Shown piece after piece: positions 56,455 through 64,000 of a stretch of DNA of 64,000 nucleotides. The translations under genes were made by a program, and so were the position numbers. The notes beneath the pieces were generated by a model. It had not been told where the DNA came from, searched no databases, and saw nothing but the letters and a program-made list of their open reading frames with translations. Origin of the DNA: Enterovibrio norvegicus DSM 15893 (lineage in GTDB: Bacteria > Pseudomonadota > Gammaproteobacteria > Enterobacterales > Vibrionaceae); NCBI RefSeq assembly GCF_900115495.1, contig NZ_FOWR01000004.1, positions 1 through 64,000 of the forward strand, written 5' to 3'. How positions within the stretch are numbered: position 1 is the first letter of the stretch; each line of letters starts with the position of its first letter.

Positions 56455-58143
56455 ATGACAACGTTACCTCCTCCCGGCTCGCCGGATATTGATATTGCAC
56501 GTGCAGTAAAACCATGGCCTATCTTCGAAGTGGCGCAGCGTAAACTCGGCATCGCGCATCACGCGCTGATCCCTTATGGACACTATAAAGCTAAGCTCGA
56601 TTTGGCACAGATTGAAACCAAGACCAAACTGGGTAAATTGGTGTTGGTCACCGCCATTACACCGACACCAGCGGGTGAAGGAAAAACCACCACAAGCATT
56701 GGACTGACTGACGCGCTAAATGCCATCGGCATTAACGCCAGTGTCTGTTTACGTGAACCATCGCTTGGCCCTTGTTTCGGCGTGAAAGGCGGTGCCGCAG
56801 GCGGCGGTCGTGCTCAAGCCATCCCAATGGAAGATCTGAATCTGCATTTCAATGGCGATTTTCATGCCATTACCTCTGCGCACAATTTGCTTGCAGCATT
56901 GATAGACAACCATATTCATTGGGGTAACGAGTTAAACCTAGACCCTCGTCGTATTACGTGGCGACGTGTGATGGACATGAATGATCGTGCCCTTCGCAAC
57001 ACGCTGGTGGGGCTTGGTGGACCTGCGCATGGTCAACCGAGAGAATCGGGCTTCGACATTACTGTGGCGTCAGAAATCATGGCGATCTTGTGTTTAGCCG
57101 AAGACAGAAAAGATCTTCAAAAACGTCTCGGCAATATCATCATCGGTCGTAACCGCGACAATCAACCTGTGACTGCACGAGAGCTAGGCGCTGAAGGCGC
57201 GATGACCGTGCTGCTTAAAGAAGCGATTCAACCCAATTTGATTCAAACCTTAGAGCACAATCCTGCGCTTATTCACGGTGGCCCTTTCGCCAATATTGCG
57301 CACGGTTGTAACTCTGTGATGGCAACCCGCACCGCGATGGCACTCAGTGATGTTGTGGTGACCGAAGCAGGCTTCGGTGCCGATCTCGGAGCGGAAAAGT
57401 TTATCGATATCAAATGCCGTATGTCGGGCCTAATGCCTGATGCCGTCGTGCTGGTGTGTACAGTGCGGGCATTGAAAATGCAGGGTGGTGTGCCAAAAGC
57501 CGACTTGGATGCGATTAACGTTGAGGCCGTCATTGAGGGTTCTTCTAACCTCTCCCGCCACATCAAAAATTTGCAGCAATTTGGCTTAACCCCGTTGGTG
57601 GCTATCAACCGATTCCCAACCGATGATGATAAGGAATTGGCCGCGATAAAAGAGGTTTGTTTGTCGTTAGGTGCACCCGTTGAAGAAGCTCAACACTGGG
57701 CGGAAGGTGGCCTCGGTGCCAAAGCTGTCGCGGAAGGTGTGAAAGCCATGTTGGATGGCGAAAAGCCCGACGTAAAATTCCTCTACGACAATGCACTGCC
57801 GATTGACGACAAAATTCGCACTGTCGCGACGAAACTCTACGGCGCTTCAGACGTGCAATTTAATATCGCCGCACAAAAGCAACTGGACGAAATCCAGGCG
57901 CTAGGCTTTGGTGATTTGCCGATTTGTATCGCCAAAACGCCTTACAGTTTCTCTGCTGACCCCACACTTTTGGGTGCGCCAAGCGACCATATCTTGCCCG
58001 TGCGCGAGCTTCGCTTAATGGCAGGCGCGGGTTTTGTGGTCGCCATCTGCGGCGATGTCATGACCATGCCTGGCCTACCAAGAAAACCTGCAGCGTTGAG
58101 TATCTCGTTGGATGACAACGGGGAAATTGTTGGGTTGTTCTAA
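56455..58143 (+). CDS. fhs: Formate-tetrahydrofolate ligase
   Basis: 562 residues from the preferred ATG at 56455 (an in-frame ATG at 56413 would add 14). It makes 10-formyl-THF from formate, THF and ATP, and can run in reverse to release formate. The P-loop [39 protein letters not shown] and [13 protein letters not shown] are all present. Normal length for the family. With sarcosine oxidase and DgcAB in the same window it probably handles one-carbon units released by demethylation. Confidence 0.95.
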   Translation: MTTLPPPGSPDIDIARAVKPWPIFEVAQRKLGIAHHALIPYGHYKAKLDLAQIETKTKLGKLVLVTAITPTPAGEGKTTTSIGLTDALNAIGINASVCLREPSLGPCFGVKGGAAGGGRAQAIPMEDLNLHFNGDFHAITSAHNLLAALIDNHIHWGNELNLDPRRITWRRVMDMNDRALRNTLVGLGGPAHGQPRESGFDITVASEIMAILCLAEDRKDLQKRLGNIIIGRNRDNQPVTARELGAEGAMTVLLKEAIQPNLIQTLEHNPALIHGGPFANIAHGCNSVMATRTAMALSDVVVTEAGFGADLGAEKFIDIKCRMSGLMPDAVVLVCTVRALKMQGGVPKADLDAINVEAVIEGSSNLSRHIKNLQQFGLTPLVAINRFPTDDDKELAAIKEVCLSLGAPVEEAQHWAEGGLGAKAVAEGVKAMLDGEKPDVKFLYDNALPIDDKIRTVATKLYGASDVQFNIAAQKQLDEIQALGFGDLPICIAKTPYSFSADPTLLGAPSDHILPVRELRLMAGAGFVVAICGDVMTMPGLPRKPAALSISLDDNGEIVGLF

Positions 58144-58189
58144 ACCCATCTAAAACGTCTTCGCCAATATTGCTACAAAAGTGACAAAT

Positions 58190-58214
58190 AGCGCGACGAG
58201 AGGTCGCGCTTTTT
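58190..58214 (+). terminator. Terminator after fhs
   Basis: AGCGCGAC pairs with GTCGCGCT around a 5-base loop and is followed by TTTT. Confidence 0.9.
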
Positions 58215-58294
58215 GTTACTTGGCTTTTGCCGGTGTTTGTCAAAGCTTCAAGCATGTAGAGTGCTCCCAAATCAAGAAGTAATGGGGAGATGTT

Positions 58295-59473
58295 ATGTGC
58301 AAAAAGGAAAGGCCGTATCAATATCGTGAGCGAAACGTCGAGTTAGATGCCGATCGGGCATTTCGATTTGGTGAAGGGAAAATCAGTGGGTATTTGTCTG
58401 TATTTCTCGGTGCTTTATCGCTTCTTGCTGTGCTTGCTTATCTGTTTCCTTCCTACCTAACAACCACTGAACTTCGCAAAGCGTATGACGCTGAAAGCCT
58501 GCAACAGGTCTTAAAATACGGCATGTACTTCTCCCTCTTTTTCGGTGCAATGACCCATTTTTTAAAGAAGTACCGTCGCCTCGGATGCACGGGCATGTTG
58601 CTGACATTGATCGCGTTTGGTCTTGGCGGTTACACCGTCCCGGTTGGGCCAGTAGAACCCAAATCGCTGTCACTTGGTGTTGATTGGCTCATTCTGGCGT
58701 TTTTAGGCTCGGCATTAGTCTTTATTACGCTAGAGAAGCTGTTGCCTAAATACAAAAACCAAGTGATTTTACGCGAAGAATGGGAGACGGATTTCTTTTA
58801 CTTCTGTTTCAATCATCTCGCGATTTCCGCCATTTTGATTTATGCCAACTACCATACCAGCCACTTTAGTTGGGCGGTGAGCGGCTCTTTTCAGGAAACC
58901 ATTCAATCTCTGCCAACGATTGTGCAATTCGCGATGATCGTGATTGCGGCTGATTTCGTGCTGTATTGGGAACACCGTTTGTTCCATGAAGTGAAGCTAC
59001 TGTGGCCAATACATGCTGTGCATCATTCCGTGAAGAATCTCGATTGGTTGGCAGGGTCGCGTGGGCATTTTCTCCAAGTGTTCTCTGAGCGCGCAATGGT
59101 CATGGTGCCATTGTATTTATTGGGTCCGTCTGAAAGTGCGTTGAATGCATACGTCATCTTCGCTGCGCTCCAAGCGGTACTGATCCACTGCAACACACGT
59201 ATGCATTTTGGTGTGCTCAAATACATCTTCGTCACGCCGCAATTTCATCATTGGCACCACAGCTCTGAAAAGCCGGCGATTGATACCAATTACTCTGCGC
59301 ACTTGGTTCTGTTTGATTGGTTGTTTGGCACCATGCACATGCCCACTCAACATTGGCCAGCGGAATATGGCACAACAAAGCCGTTGCCGAAAACCATCAT
59401 TGGACAATTGTTATATCCCATTAATGTATTGAGAAATATAACAAAAAACGAAGAAGACGAACGCGTAAATTAA
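58295..59473 (+). CDS. Sterol desaturase/fatty-acid hydroxylase superfamily membrane protein
   Basis: 392 residues with about six membrane segments. The di-iron histidine boxes are visible: HRLFH, HAVHH and the C-terminal HHWHH plus the flanking HCNTRMHFG. The first ~130 residues hold extra membrane helices. GGGGAG precedes the ATG. Family members hydroxylate or desaturate lipid chains; the substrate is unknown. It lies between fhs and the dimethylglycine operon, apparently as a separate unit. Confidence 0.9.
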   Translation: MCKKERPYQYRERNVELDADRAFRFGEGKISGYLSVFLGALSLLAVLAYLFPSYLTTTELRKAYDAESLQQVLKYGMYFSLFFGAMTHFLKKYRRLGCTGMLLTLIAFGLGGYTVPVGPVEPKSLSLGVDWLILAFLGSALVFITLEKLLPKYKNQVILREEWETDFFYFCFNHLAISAILIYANYHTSHFSWAVSGSFQETIQSLPTIVQFAMIVIAADFVLYWEHRLFHEVKLLWPIHAVHHSVKNLDWLAGSRGHFLQVFSERAMVMVPLYLLGPSESALNAYVIFAALQAVLIHCNTRMHFGVLKYIFVTPQFHHWHHSSEKPAIDTNYSAHLVLFDWLFGTMHMPTQHWPAEYGTTKPLPKTIIGQLLYPINVLRNITKNEEDERVN

Positions 59474-59542
59474 AGGCAAATTCTCTGGAATTTTCACGGC
59501 ATCGTAGAGTGTGTTTTTCCCTGACGCATTCCCGCCATAAGT

Positions 59543-59559
59543 TGTCGCAATCGTGTCGC
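59543..59559 (+). promoter_or_regulatory. Direct repeat TGTCGC-N5-TGTCGC upstream of the dimethylglycine operon
   Basis: TGTCGC occurs at 59543 and 59554, one helical turn (11 bp) apart, with a related TGACGC at 59522. Such direct repeats suit AraC-family activators; in Pseudomonas the equivalent genes are controlled by the AraC-type regulator GbdR. No such regulator gene is in the window, so this is a candidate only. Confidence 0.4.
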
Positions 59560-59623
59560 TGAAATTAGAGCTTGTTGGTTAACTTGGAGGACATACAAGG
59601 ATAAAACTAACAAGGACAGCGCA

Positions 59624-60616
59624 ATGTCGGACATCAATCCAGCCGCGGCGAAACTTCATAGTGACTCTATCATCATTGATGGACTCATCATCGCCAAGTG
59701 GGACCGGGCTCTGTTTGAAGATATGGCCAAGGGCGGCTTAACGGCCGCCAATTGTACTGTATCTGTATGGGAAGGCTTTCAAGGCACCATTGATAACATC
59801 GTTGAATTTAATCAACTCTTTCAAGAAAACAGCGACTTAATTCGTCCTGTTCATACCACGCAAGACATCCTCCGTGCGAAAGAAGAAGGAAAGACGGGGG
59901 TTATCCTCGGCTTCCAAAACGTACACGCTTTCGAAGATAAACTGGGCTACATCGAGATCTTCAAAAAGCTCGGTGTGGGCATCGCGCAAATGGCGTACAA
60001 CACCCAAAACTTGGTTGGCACAGGCTGTTACGAACGTGATGGTGGCTTATCGGGGTTTGGCCGTGAAGTCGTTGCTGAAATGAACCGTGTTGGCATCATG
60101 TGTGACCTTTCACACGTTGGGCCAAAGACATCGGAAGAAGTCATCCTCGCATCGAAAAAGCCTGTCTGTTATTCCCACTGTCTGCCGCTGGGTTTGAAAG
60201 ATCATCCTCGAAACAAGTCTGATGAAGAACTTAAGTTTATTGCCGATCACGGCGGCTTTATCGGCGTCACCATGTTTGCTCCTTTCTTGAAAAACGGCAT
60301 TAACTCAACGATTGAAGATTACGTCGAAGCCATCGATTACATCGTGGATCTGGTGGGTGAAGATTGTGTTGGTATCGGCACCGATTTCACGCAAGGTCAC
60401 GGGCAAGATTTCTTCGAATGGATCACACATGACAAAGGCTACGCCAGAAGACTGGTGAAGTTCGGTGAAATCATCAACCCGAAGGGGATGCGCACTGTGG
60501 GTGAGTTTCCAAATCTCACGGAAGCCTTGCTTGCCAATGGCTGGTCACCAGAAAAAGTACAGAAAGTGATGGGCGGGAACTGGGTCAATGTCCTTAAGGA
60601 TGTATGGGGCGAATAA
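59624..60616 (+). CDS. Membrane-dipeptidase-family (peptidase M19) protein
   Basis: 330-residue zinc-dependent dipeptidase-like protein. SIIIDGLIIAKWD replaces the usual D-x-H-x-D start, so part of the canonical metal site is changed; VILGFQNVHAFED, CDLSHVG, SHCLPLGLKDHPRNKSDEEL and VGIGTDFTQG are present. Homologues precede DUF5943 and dgcA in Pseudomonas betaine-catabolism clusters, so it probably belongs to that pathway although its substrate is unknown. No signal peptide. Confidence 0.88.
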   Translation: MSDINPAAAKLHSDSIIIDGLIIAKWDRALFEDMAKGGLTAANCTVSVWEGFQGTIDNIVEFNQLFQENSDLIRPVHTTQDILRAKEEGKTGVILGFQNVHAFEDKLGYIEIFKKLGVGIAQMAYNTQNLVGTGCYERDGGLSGFGREVVAEMNRVGIMCDLSHVGPKTSEEVILASKKPVCYSHCLPLGLKDHPRNKSDEELKFIADHGGFIGVTMFAPFLKNGINSTIEDYVEAIDYIVDLVGEDCVGIGTDFTQGHGQDFFEWITHDKGYARRLVKFGEIINPKGMRTVGEFPNLTEALLANGWSPEKVQKVMGGNWVNVLKDVWGE

Positions 60617-60683
60617 GTTCGTCGCATGACCTGTTGAATTTAACCAAGCCAAACCGGAATAACCAACTTATAAGGAAAGTACC

Positions 60684-61214
60684 ATGGGGCATCATCCACC
60701 AGAATTACCCATCAACGTCGATGACGAAACCGGCGTTTGGAGTACCGATGGGCTACCCATGCTGTATGTGCCGCGCCACTTTTTCATCAACAATCATGCG
60801 GCGGTTGAAGAAGCATTAGGCGCAGATGTCTACGCTGATTTGCTCTACAAGGCGGGCTACAAATCCGCTTACTTTTGGTGTGAACAAGAAGGGGCAACCC
60901 ACGGTATTTCAGGCGCTGAAGTGTTTGATCACTACATGAAGCGTTTGTCGCAACGCGGCTGGGGGCAGTTCTTTATCGAACAACTTGATGTGTCCCAAGG
61001 CACAGCGCGAGTGCGTCTCGAGAATTCCGCATTCGTGTATTACTACGGAAAAAATAACCGCAAAGTGGATTACATGTTCACGGGGTGGTTCGCAGGCGCG
61101 ATGGATCAAGTGTCTGAAAGTGTTGGATTCCCATTGAAAACGCAAGCAGTCCAATTGCAAAGCGGCTCAGAAGAAGGCTGTGATGTTGGGGTGTTTGAGG
61201 TGAAGCCGATTTAA
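60684..61214 (+). CDS. DUF5943 protein of the dimethylglycine cluster
   Basis: 176 residues beginning MGHHPPELPINVDDETG with RHFFINNHAAVEEALG, GAEVFDHYMKRLSQRGWG and VYYYGKNNRKVDYMFTGWFAGAMDQ. It resembles the conserved small protein encoded between the dipeptidase and dgcA in Pseudomonas (DUF5943, with a V4R-like C-terminal half). Function unknown; linkage suggests a role in dimethylglycine demethylation. AAGGAAAG precedes the ATG. Confidence 0.8.
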   Translation: MGHHPPELPINVDDETGVWSTDGLPMLYVPRHFFINNHAAVEEALGADVYADLLYKAGYKSAYFWCEQEGATHGISGAEVFDHYMKRLSQRGWGQFFIEQLDVSQGTARVRLENSAFVYYYGKNNRKVDYMFTGWFAGAMDQVSESVGFPLKTQAVQLQSGSEEGCDVGVFEVKPI

Positions 61215-61320
61215 AAGCAGGTGCGAGAGAGGGTAGAGAAAGAGCAGAGTTGAGGTACGAGAAAAAGCAAAAGCAAAAGCTACAGAGCTTGAGTCGATGC
61301 GTGGCTTCAACACACTCTTT

Positions 61321-61410
61321 CGAAACTCGAAACTCGAAACTCGAAACTCGAAACTCGAAACTCGAAACTCGAAACTCGAAACTCGAAACTCGAAACTCGA
61401 AACTCGAAAT
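61321..61410. repeat. Twelve tandem copies of the 7-bp unit CGAAACT between DUF5943 and dgcA genes
   Basis: Perfect CGAAACT units run from 61321 to 61404 with a partial thirteenth to 61410. An (AAAAGC)-like short run precedes it at about 61262-61281. It lies inside the operon, ending 27 bp before the dgcA ATG and just upstream of its AAGGAAG ribosome binding site, where copy-number change could alter mRNA structure or spacing. Confidence 0.93.
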
Positions 61411-61437
61411 CTGCATTCAAAATAATAAGGAAGTGCA

Positions 61438-63498
61438 ATGTCCCAGTTTGATGCCATTTTTCAACCGCTTGCTATCAACAAGCTGATGATCAGAAATCGC
61501 GTGATCAGTACGGCCCACGCCGAGGTGTATTCGACGGAAAATGGCATGCCGACTGAGCGCTATATCCAGTATTACGAGGAAAAAGCCAAGGGCGGTATTG
61601 GACTGTGTGTCTGTGGCGGTTCTAGCCCTGTGTCGATTGACAGCCCCCAAGGTTGGTGGAAATCCGTCAACATGGCCTCTGACGATGTGGTTCCTCATTT
61701 ACAAAATCTTGCAGATGCCATGCACAAGCATGGCGCGGCGATCATGATTCAAATTACGCACATGGGGCGTCGCTCGCGGTGGGATGGTGGCGAATGGCCA
61801 TCATTGATGAGCCCTAGTGGCATTCGTGAGCCAGTGCACCGTGCGACGTGTAAAACCATTGAGCCGGAGGAAATTTGGCGCGTTATTGGCGACTTCGCAA
61901 AAGCCACCAAACGTGCAAAAGATGGCGGTTTAGATGGCGTAGAGCTCTCGTTTGCTCACCAACATCTCGTTGACCAGTTTTGGAGCCCGCGTGTCAATAA
62001 GCGTACAGATGAATGGGGGGGCAGTTTCGAAAACCGCATGCGCTTTGGTGTTGAAGTGCTAAAAGCCGTGCGCGACGAAGTTGGGCCCGATTTTGCGGTC
62101 GGCATTCGTATGACGGGCGATGAGTTTCACCCTGATGGTCTCAACCAAGACGACATGAAAGAGATTGCCGCTTATTACGATAGTCTGGGCATGATCGATT
62201 TCTTTAGCATCGTGGGATCAGGGTGTGACACCCACAACACGCTTGCGAACGTTATTCCGAACATGACGTACCCGCCAGAGCCGTTTATTCACTTGGCAGC
62301 AGGCATTCGTAGTGTCGTTAATGTGCCAGTGATGCATGCGCAAAACATCAAAGATCCAGTACAAGCGGCGCGTGCCTTAGAGAGCGGCTTGATTGATTTT
62401 GTGGGTATGACCCGTGCCCACCTTGCCGACCCCCACCTCATCACCAAAGTGAAACTGGGACAGACAGATCAAATTCGCCAATGTGTCGGCGCGAATTACT
62501 GCATCGACCGCCAGTACCAAGGCATCGATGTGCTTTGTATTCAGAATGCCGCGACCTCTCGCGAGCAAACCATGCCGCACATCATCCAAAAAACAGACGG
62601 TCCAATTCGCAAGGTAGTGATTGTTGGTGGTGGCCCTGCGGGCATGGAGGCGGCACGCGTCTGTGCGGAGCGTGGGCATCAAGTGACGCTGTTTGAGAAA
62701 AACAGCGAGCTAGGCGGGCAGATCACCATTGCAGCACAAGCGCCACAGCGCGAACAAATTGCGGGTATTACGCGTTGGTTTGATCTTGAACTTCGCCGCC
62801 TTGGTGTGAACTTAGTGTTTGATGTGACCGCTGATGAAACGATGATCTCGGCAGAAAATGCTGACGTGGTGTTACTCGCTGTGGGCGGTAAACCTTTCGT
62901 GAATCAGATGCCTGAATGGGGCGCAGACGATGGTTTGGTCGTGAGCAGCTGGGATGTGCTCAGTGGTGCGGTTGAGCCGGGTAAAAACGTCGTAGTGTAT
63001 GACACGATTTGTGAATTTAGTGGCATGTCAGTAGCGGATTTTCTCGCCGCCAAAGGGGCACAAGTTGAAATGGTCACTGATGACATTAAACCCGGGGTGG
63101 CAGTGGGAGGCACCAGCTTCCCTACCTACTACCGTAGCCTCTATACCCGAGATGTCGTGATGACCTCTGATTTGATGTTAGAGAAAGTCTACAAAGAAGG
63201 CGATGCCTTGATCGCGCACTTTGAAAATGAGTACACGGGTGTGAAAGAAGAACGTGTGGTTGACCAAGTGGTGATTGAAAACGGGGTTAGGCCGGATGAA
63301 GCACTTTATTACGCGTTCAAAGACGGTTCACGCAACAAAGGGCAAATCGACATTGAAGCGCTGTTTGCAGCGCAGCCTCAGCCTACTTTTTCCGAACAAG
63401 GCGAGGGCTATTTGTTGTACCGTTTGGGTGATTGCAACGCGCCGCGTAATATTCATGCGGCGATTTACGACGCCTTACGCCTTTGTAAAGACCTGTAG
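61438..63498 (+). CDS. dgcA: Dimethylglycine demethylase subunit DgcA
   Basis: 686 residues. Residues 1-370 form an old-yellow-enzyme FMN barrel; RQCVGANYCIDRQ and VLCIQNA follow, where related dehydrogenases bind a 4Fe-4S cluster with four Cys. Here only three align and Ala stands in the second position. From about 395 a FAD/NAD-binding fold follows (VVIVGGGPAGMEAARVCAERG). With DgcB it oxidatively demethylates dimethylglycine to sarcosine. AAGGAAG precedes the ATG. The distinction from other dimethylamine- or trimethylamine-dehydrogenase-like enzymes rests mainly on gene order. Confidence 0.9.
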   Translation: MSQFDAIFQPLAINKLMIRNRVISTAHAEVYSTENGMPTERYIQYYEEKAKGGIGLCVCGGSSPVSIDSPQGWWKSVNMASDDVVPHLQNLADAMHKHGAAIMIQITHMGRRSRWDGGEWPSLMSPSGIREPVHRATCKTIEPEEIWRVIGDFAKATKRAKDGGLDGVELSFAHQHLVDQFWSPRVNKRTDEWGGSFENRMRFGVEVLKAVRDEVGPDFAVGIRMTGDEFHPDGLNQDDMKEIAAYYDSLGMIDFFSIVGSGCDTHNTLANVIPNMTYPPEPFIHLAAGIRSVVNVPVMHAQNIKDPVQAARALESGLIDFVGMTRAHLADPHLITKVKLGQTDQIRQCVGANYCIDRQYQGIDVLCIQNAATSREQTMPHIIQKTDGPIRKVVIVGGGPAGMEAARVCAERGHQVTLFEKNSELGGQITIAAQAPQREQIAGITRWFDLELRRLGVNLVFDVTADETMISAENADVVLLAVGGKPFVNQMPEWGADDGLVVSSWDVLSGAVEPGKNVVVYDTICEFSGMSVADFLAAKGAQVEMVTDDIKPGVAVGGTSFPTYYRSLYTRDVVMTSDLMLEKVYKEGDALIAHFENEYTGVKEERVVDQVVIENGVRPDEALYYAFKDGSRNKGQIDIEALFAAQPQPTFSEQGEGYLLYRLGDCNAPRNIHAAIYDALRLCKDL

Positions 63499-63518
63499 CA
63501 TTTGGCGAGGTGAGCGAT

Positions 63519-64000
63519 ATGTCCGCAGCGCTAATTGGTCCTCTTCTCCTCCTTGTGATCGTGCTTGCTGCGATTGGCGCAGGGAGAAGAATCAACATGT
63601 GGCGTCAGGGTAAGCCTGATCACATTCCCTTTTTTAAAGCCATCACCGCCATTCTGCCTCGTTATCTTCATGACTTGCATGATGTGGTGGCGCGAGACAA
63701 AAAATTTGCCAATACCCACGTGGCAACGGCGGGGGGCTTTGTTGCCTCCGTGCTTGTCATGCTGGTGGTGTATGTGTTTGGCGGTGACGCGTCAATAACC
63801 TATGGCTTGCTGGCGGTGACCTTTTCTGTCATGAGTGTTGGCGCGTATCAGGTCAAAAAACGCCGCGAAAACCCGCCGCCGAATTTGTCTAAAGGTGCTT
63901 GGCAACGCCTTCCTTATAGCTTGTTGGTGTTCTCACTCTCAGGCCTTTGTATCTCCATCATCCAACTTCTTGGCTTCGTCAATATATCCATTGTCGTCAC
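63519..64000 (+). CDS. dgcB: Dimethylglycine demethylase subunit DgcB, N-terminal 160 residues (continues past the right edge)
   Basis: The ATG at 63519 follows GCGAGGTGAG and the frame stays open to the end. It begins MSAALIGPLLLLVIVLAAIGAGRR, a membrane helix, then RQGKPDHIPFFKAITAILP and two or more further hydrophobic segments (GGFVASVLVMLVVYVFGG and SLLVFSLSGLCISIIQLLG). DgcB-type proteins have an N-terminal membrane part and ferredoxin/CCG electron-transfer domains further on, which are not in the window. Position right after dgcA supports the call. Confidence 0.85.
   Translation, partial: MSAALIGPLLLLVIVLAAIGAGRRINMWRQGKPDHIPFFKAITAILPRYLHDLHDVVARDKKFANTHVATAGGFVASVLVMLVVYVFGGDASITYGLLAVTFSVMSVGAYQVKKRRENPPPNLSKGAWQRLPYSLLVFSLSGLCISIIQLLGFVNISIVV

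Noticed and set aside
61078-61457. Minus-strand frames rich in FEFRVSS repeats
   Set aside because: They are translations of the (CGAAACT) tandem repeat; seven-base units cycle through all frames and give artificial peptide repeats.
61250-61486. Plus-strand frame with repeated KLETRNS peptides before dgcA
   Set aside because: Generated by the same 7-bp repeat and overlapping the true dgcA start in another frame.

Overview
The window looks like chromosomal DNA of a marine gammaproteobacterium, most likely a member of the Vibrionaceae. This is inference from gene content: a VCBS-repeat adhesin, a complete Tad/Rcp pilus locus, a small RRM protein, Rof, FrnE-like DsbA, TAXI-TRAP transport, and glycine-betaine-type demethylation genes. 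I saw no rRNA, tRNA, CRISPR array, integrase or transposase.

Layout. (1) 1-8435 (minus): the N-terminal 2.8 kaa of a giant LapA-type surface adhesin. It has a TAAG motif resembling a LapG cleavage site and 26 visible VCBS repeats, and it runs off the left edge. Divergent from it, 8951-13394 (plus) encodes a hybrid signalling protein with a kinase core that looks dead but a good Hpt domain, translationally coupled to a receiver-GGDEF-EAL protein with SSDEF in place of GGDEF. A c-di-GMP link to the adhesin is a natural hypothesis. (2) 13.4-20.6 kb: housekeeping and accessory genes (DUF1223, FrnE-like DsbA, lactonase, outer-membrane barrel, VOC, RRM, fdhD), with a GNAT pseudogene and short tandem repeats between them. 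(3) 20.8-28.3 kb: sarcosine oxidase soxB-soxD-soxA, in which soxA is fused to a SoxG-like C-terminus, then a TauE/SafE permease, an RpiR-type regulator with a candidate palindromic operator, and rof. (4) 28.4-40.7 kb (minus): a tightly coupled 14-gene Tad pilus locus (flp-tadV-rcpC-rcpA-rcpB-tadZ-tadA-tadB-tadC-tadD-tadE-tadF-tadG-ompA-like) preceded by about 1 kb of AT-rich DNA. (5) 41.8-49.3 kb: a DctB/DctD-like two-component system divergently arranged beside a TAXI-TRAP transporter. The transporter operon has a textbook sigma-54 promoter and three repeated candidate activator sites. (6) 49.4-56 kb: DUF4399, an M14 deacylase with a YfcC permease, an EamA exporter, small proteins, the lipocalin Blc and an SGNH hydrolase. 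(7) 56.4-64 kb (plus): formate-THF ligase, a sterol-desaturase-family protein, and a dipeptidase-DUF5943-dgcA-dgcB dimethylglycine demethylation operon that runs off the right edge.

How it fits together. DgcAB would turn dimethylglycine into sarcosine and SoxBDA(G) would turn sarcosine into glycine plus a C1 unit on tetrahydrofolate. Fhs can interconvert formyl-THF and formate, and FdhD matures formate dehydrogenase. The two ends of the window therefore look like parts of one methylated-glycine/C1 catabolic pathway (inference). The other theme is surface attachment: an adhesin, a Tad pilus and c-di-GMP-type signalling proteins. Several intergenic regions carry 5-, 6-, 7- or 18-bp tandem repeats.
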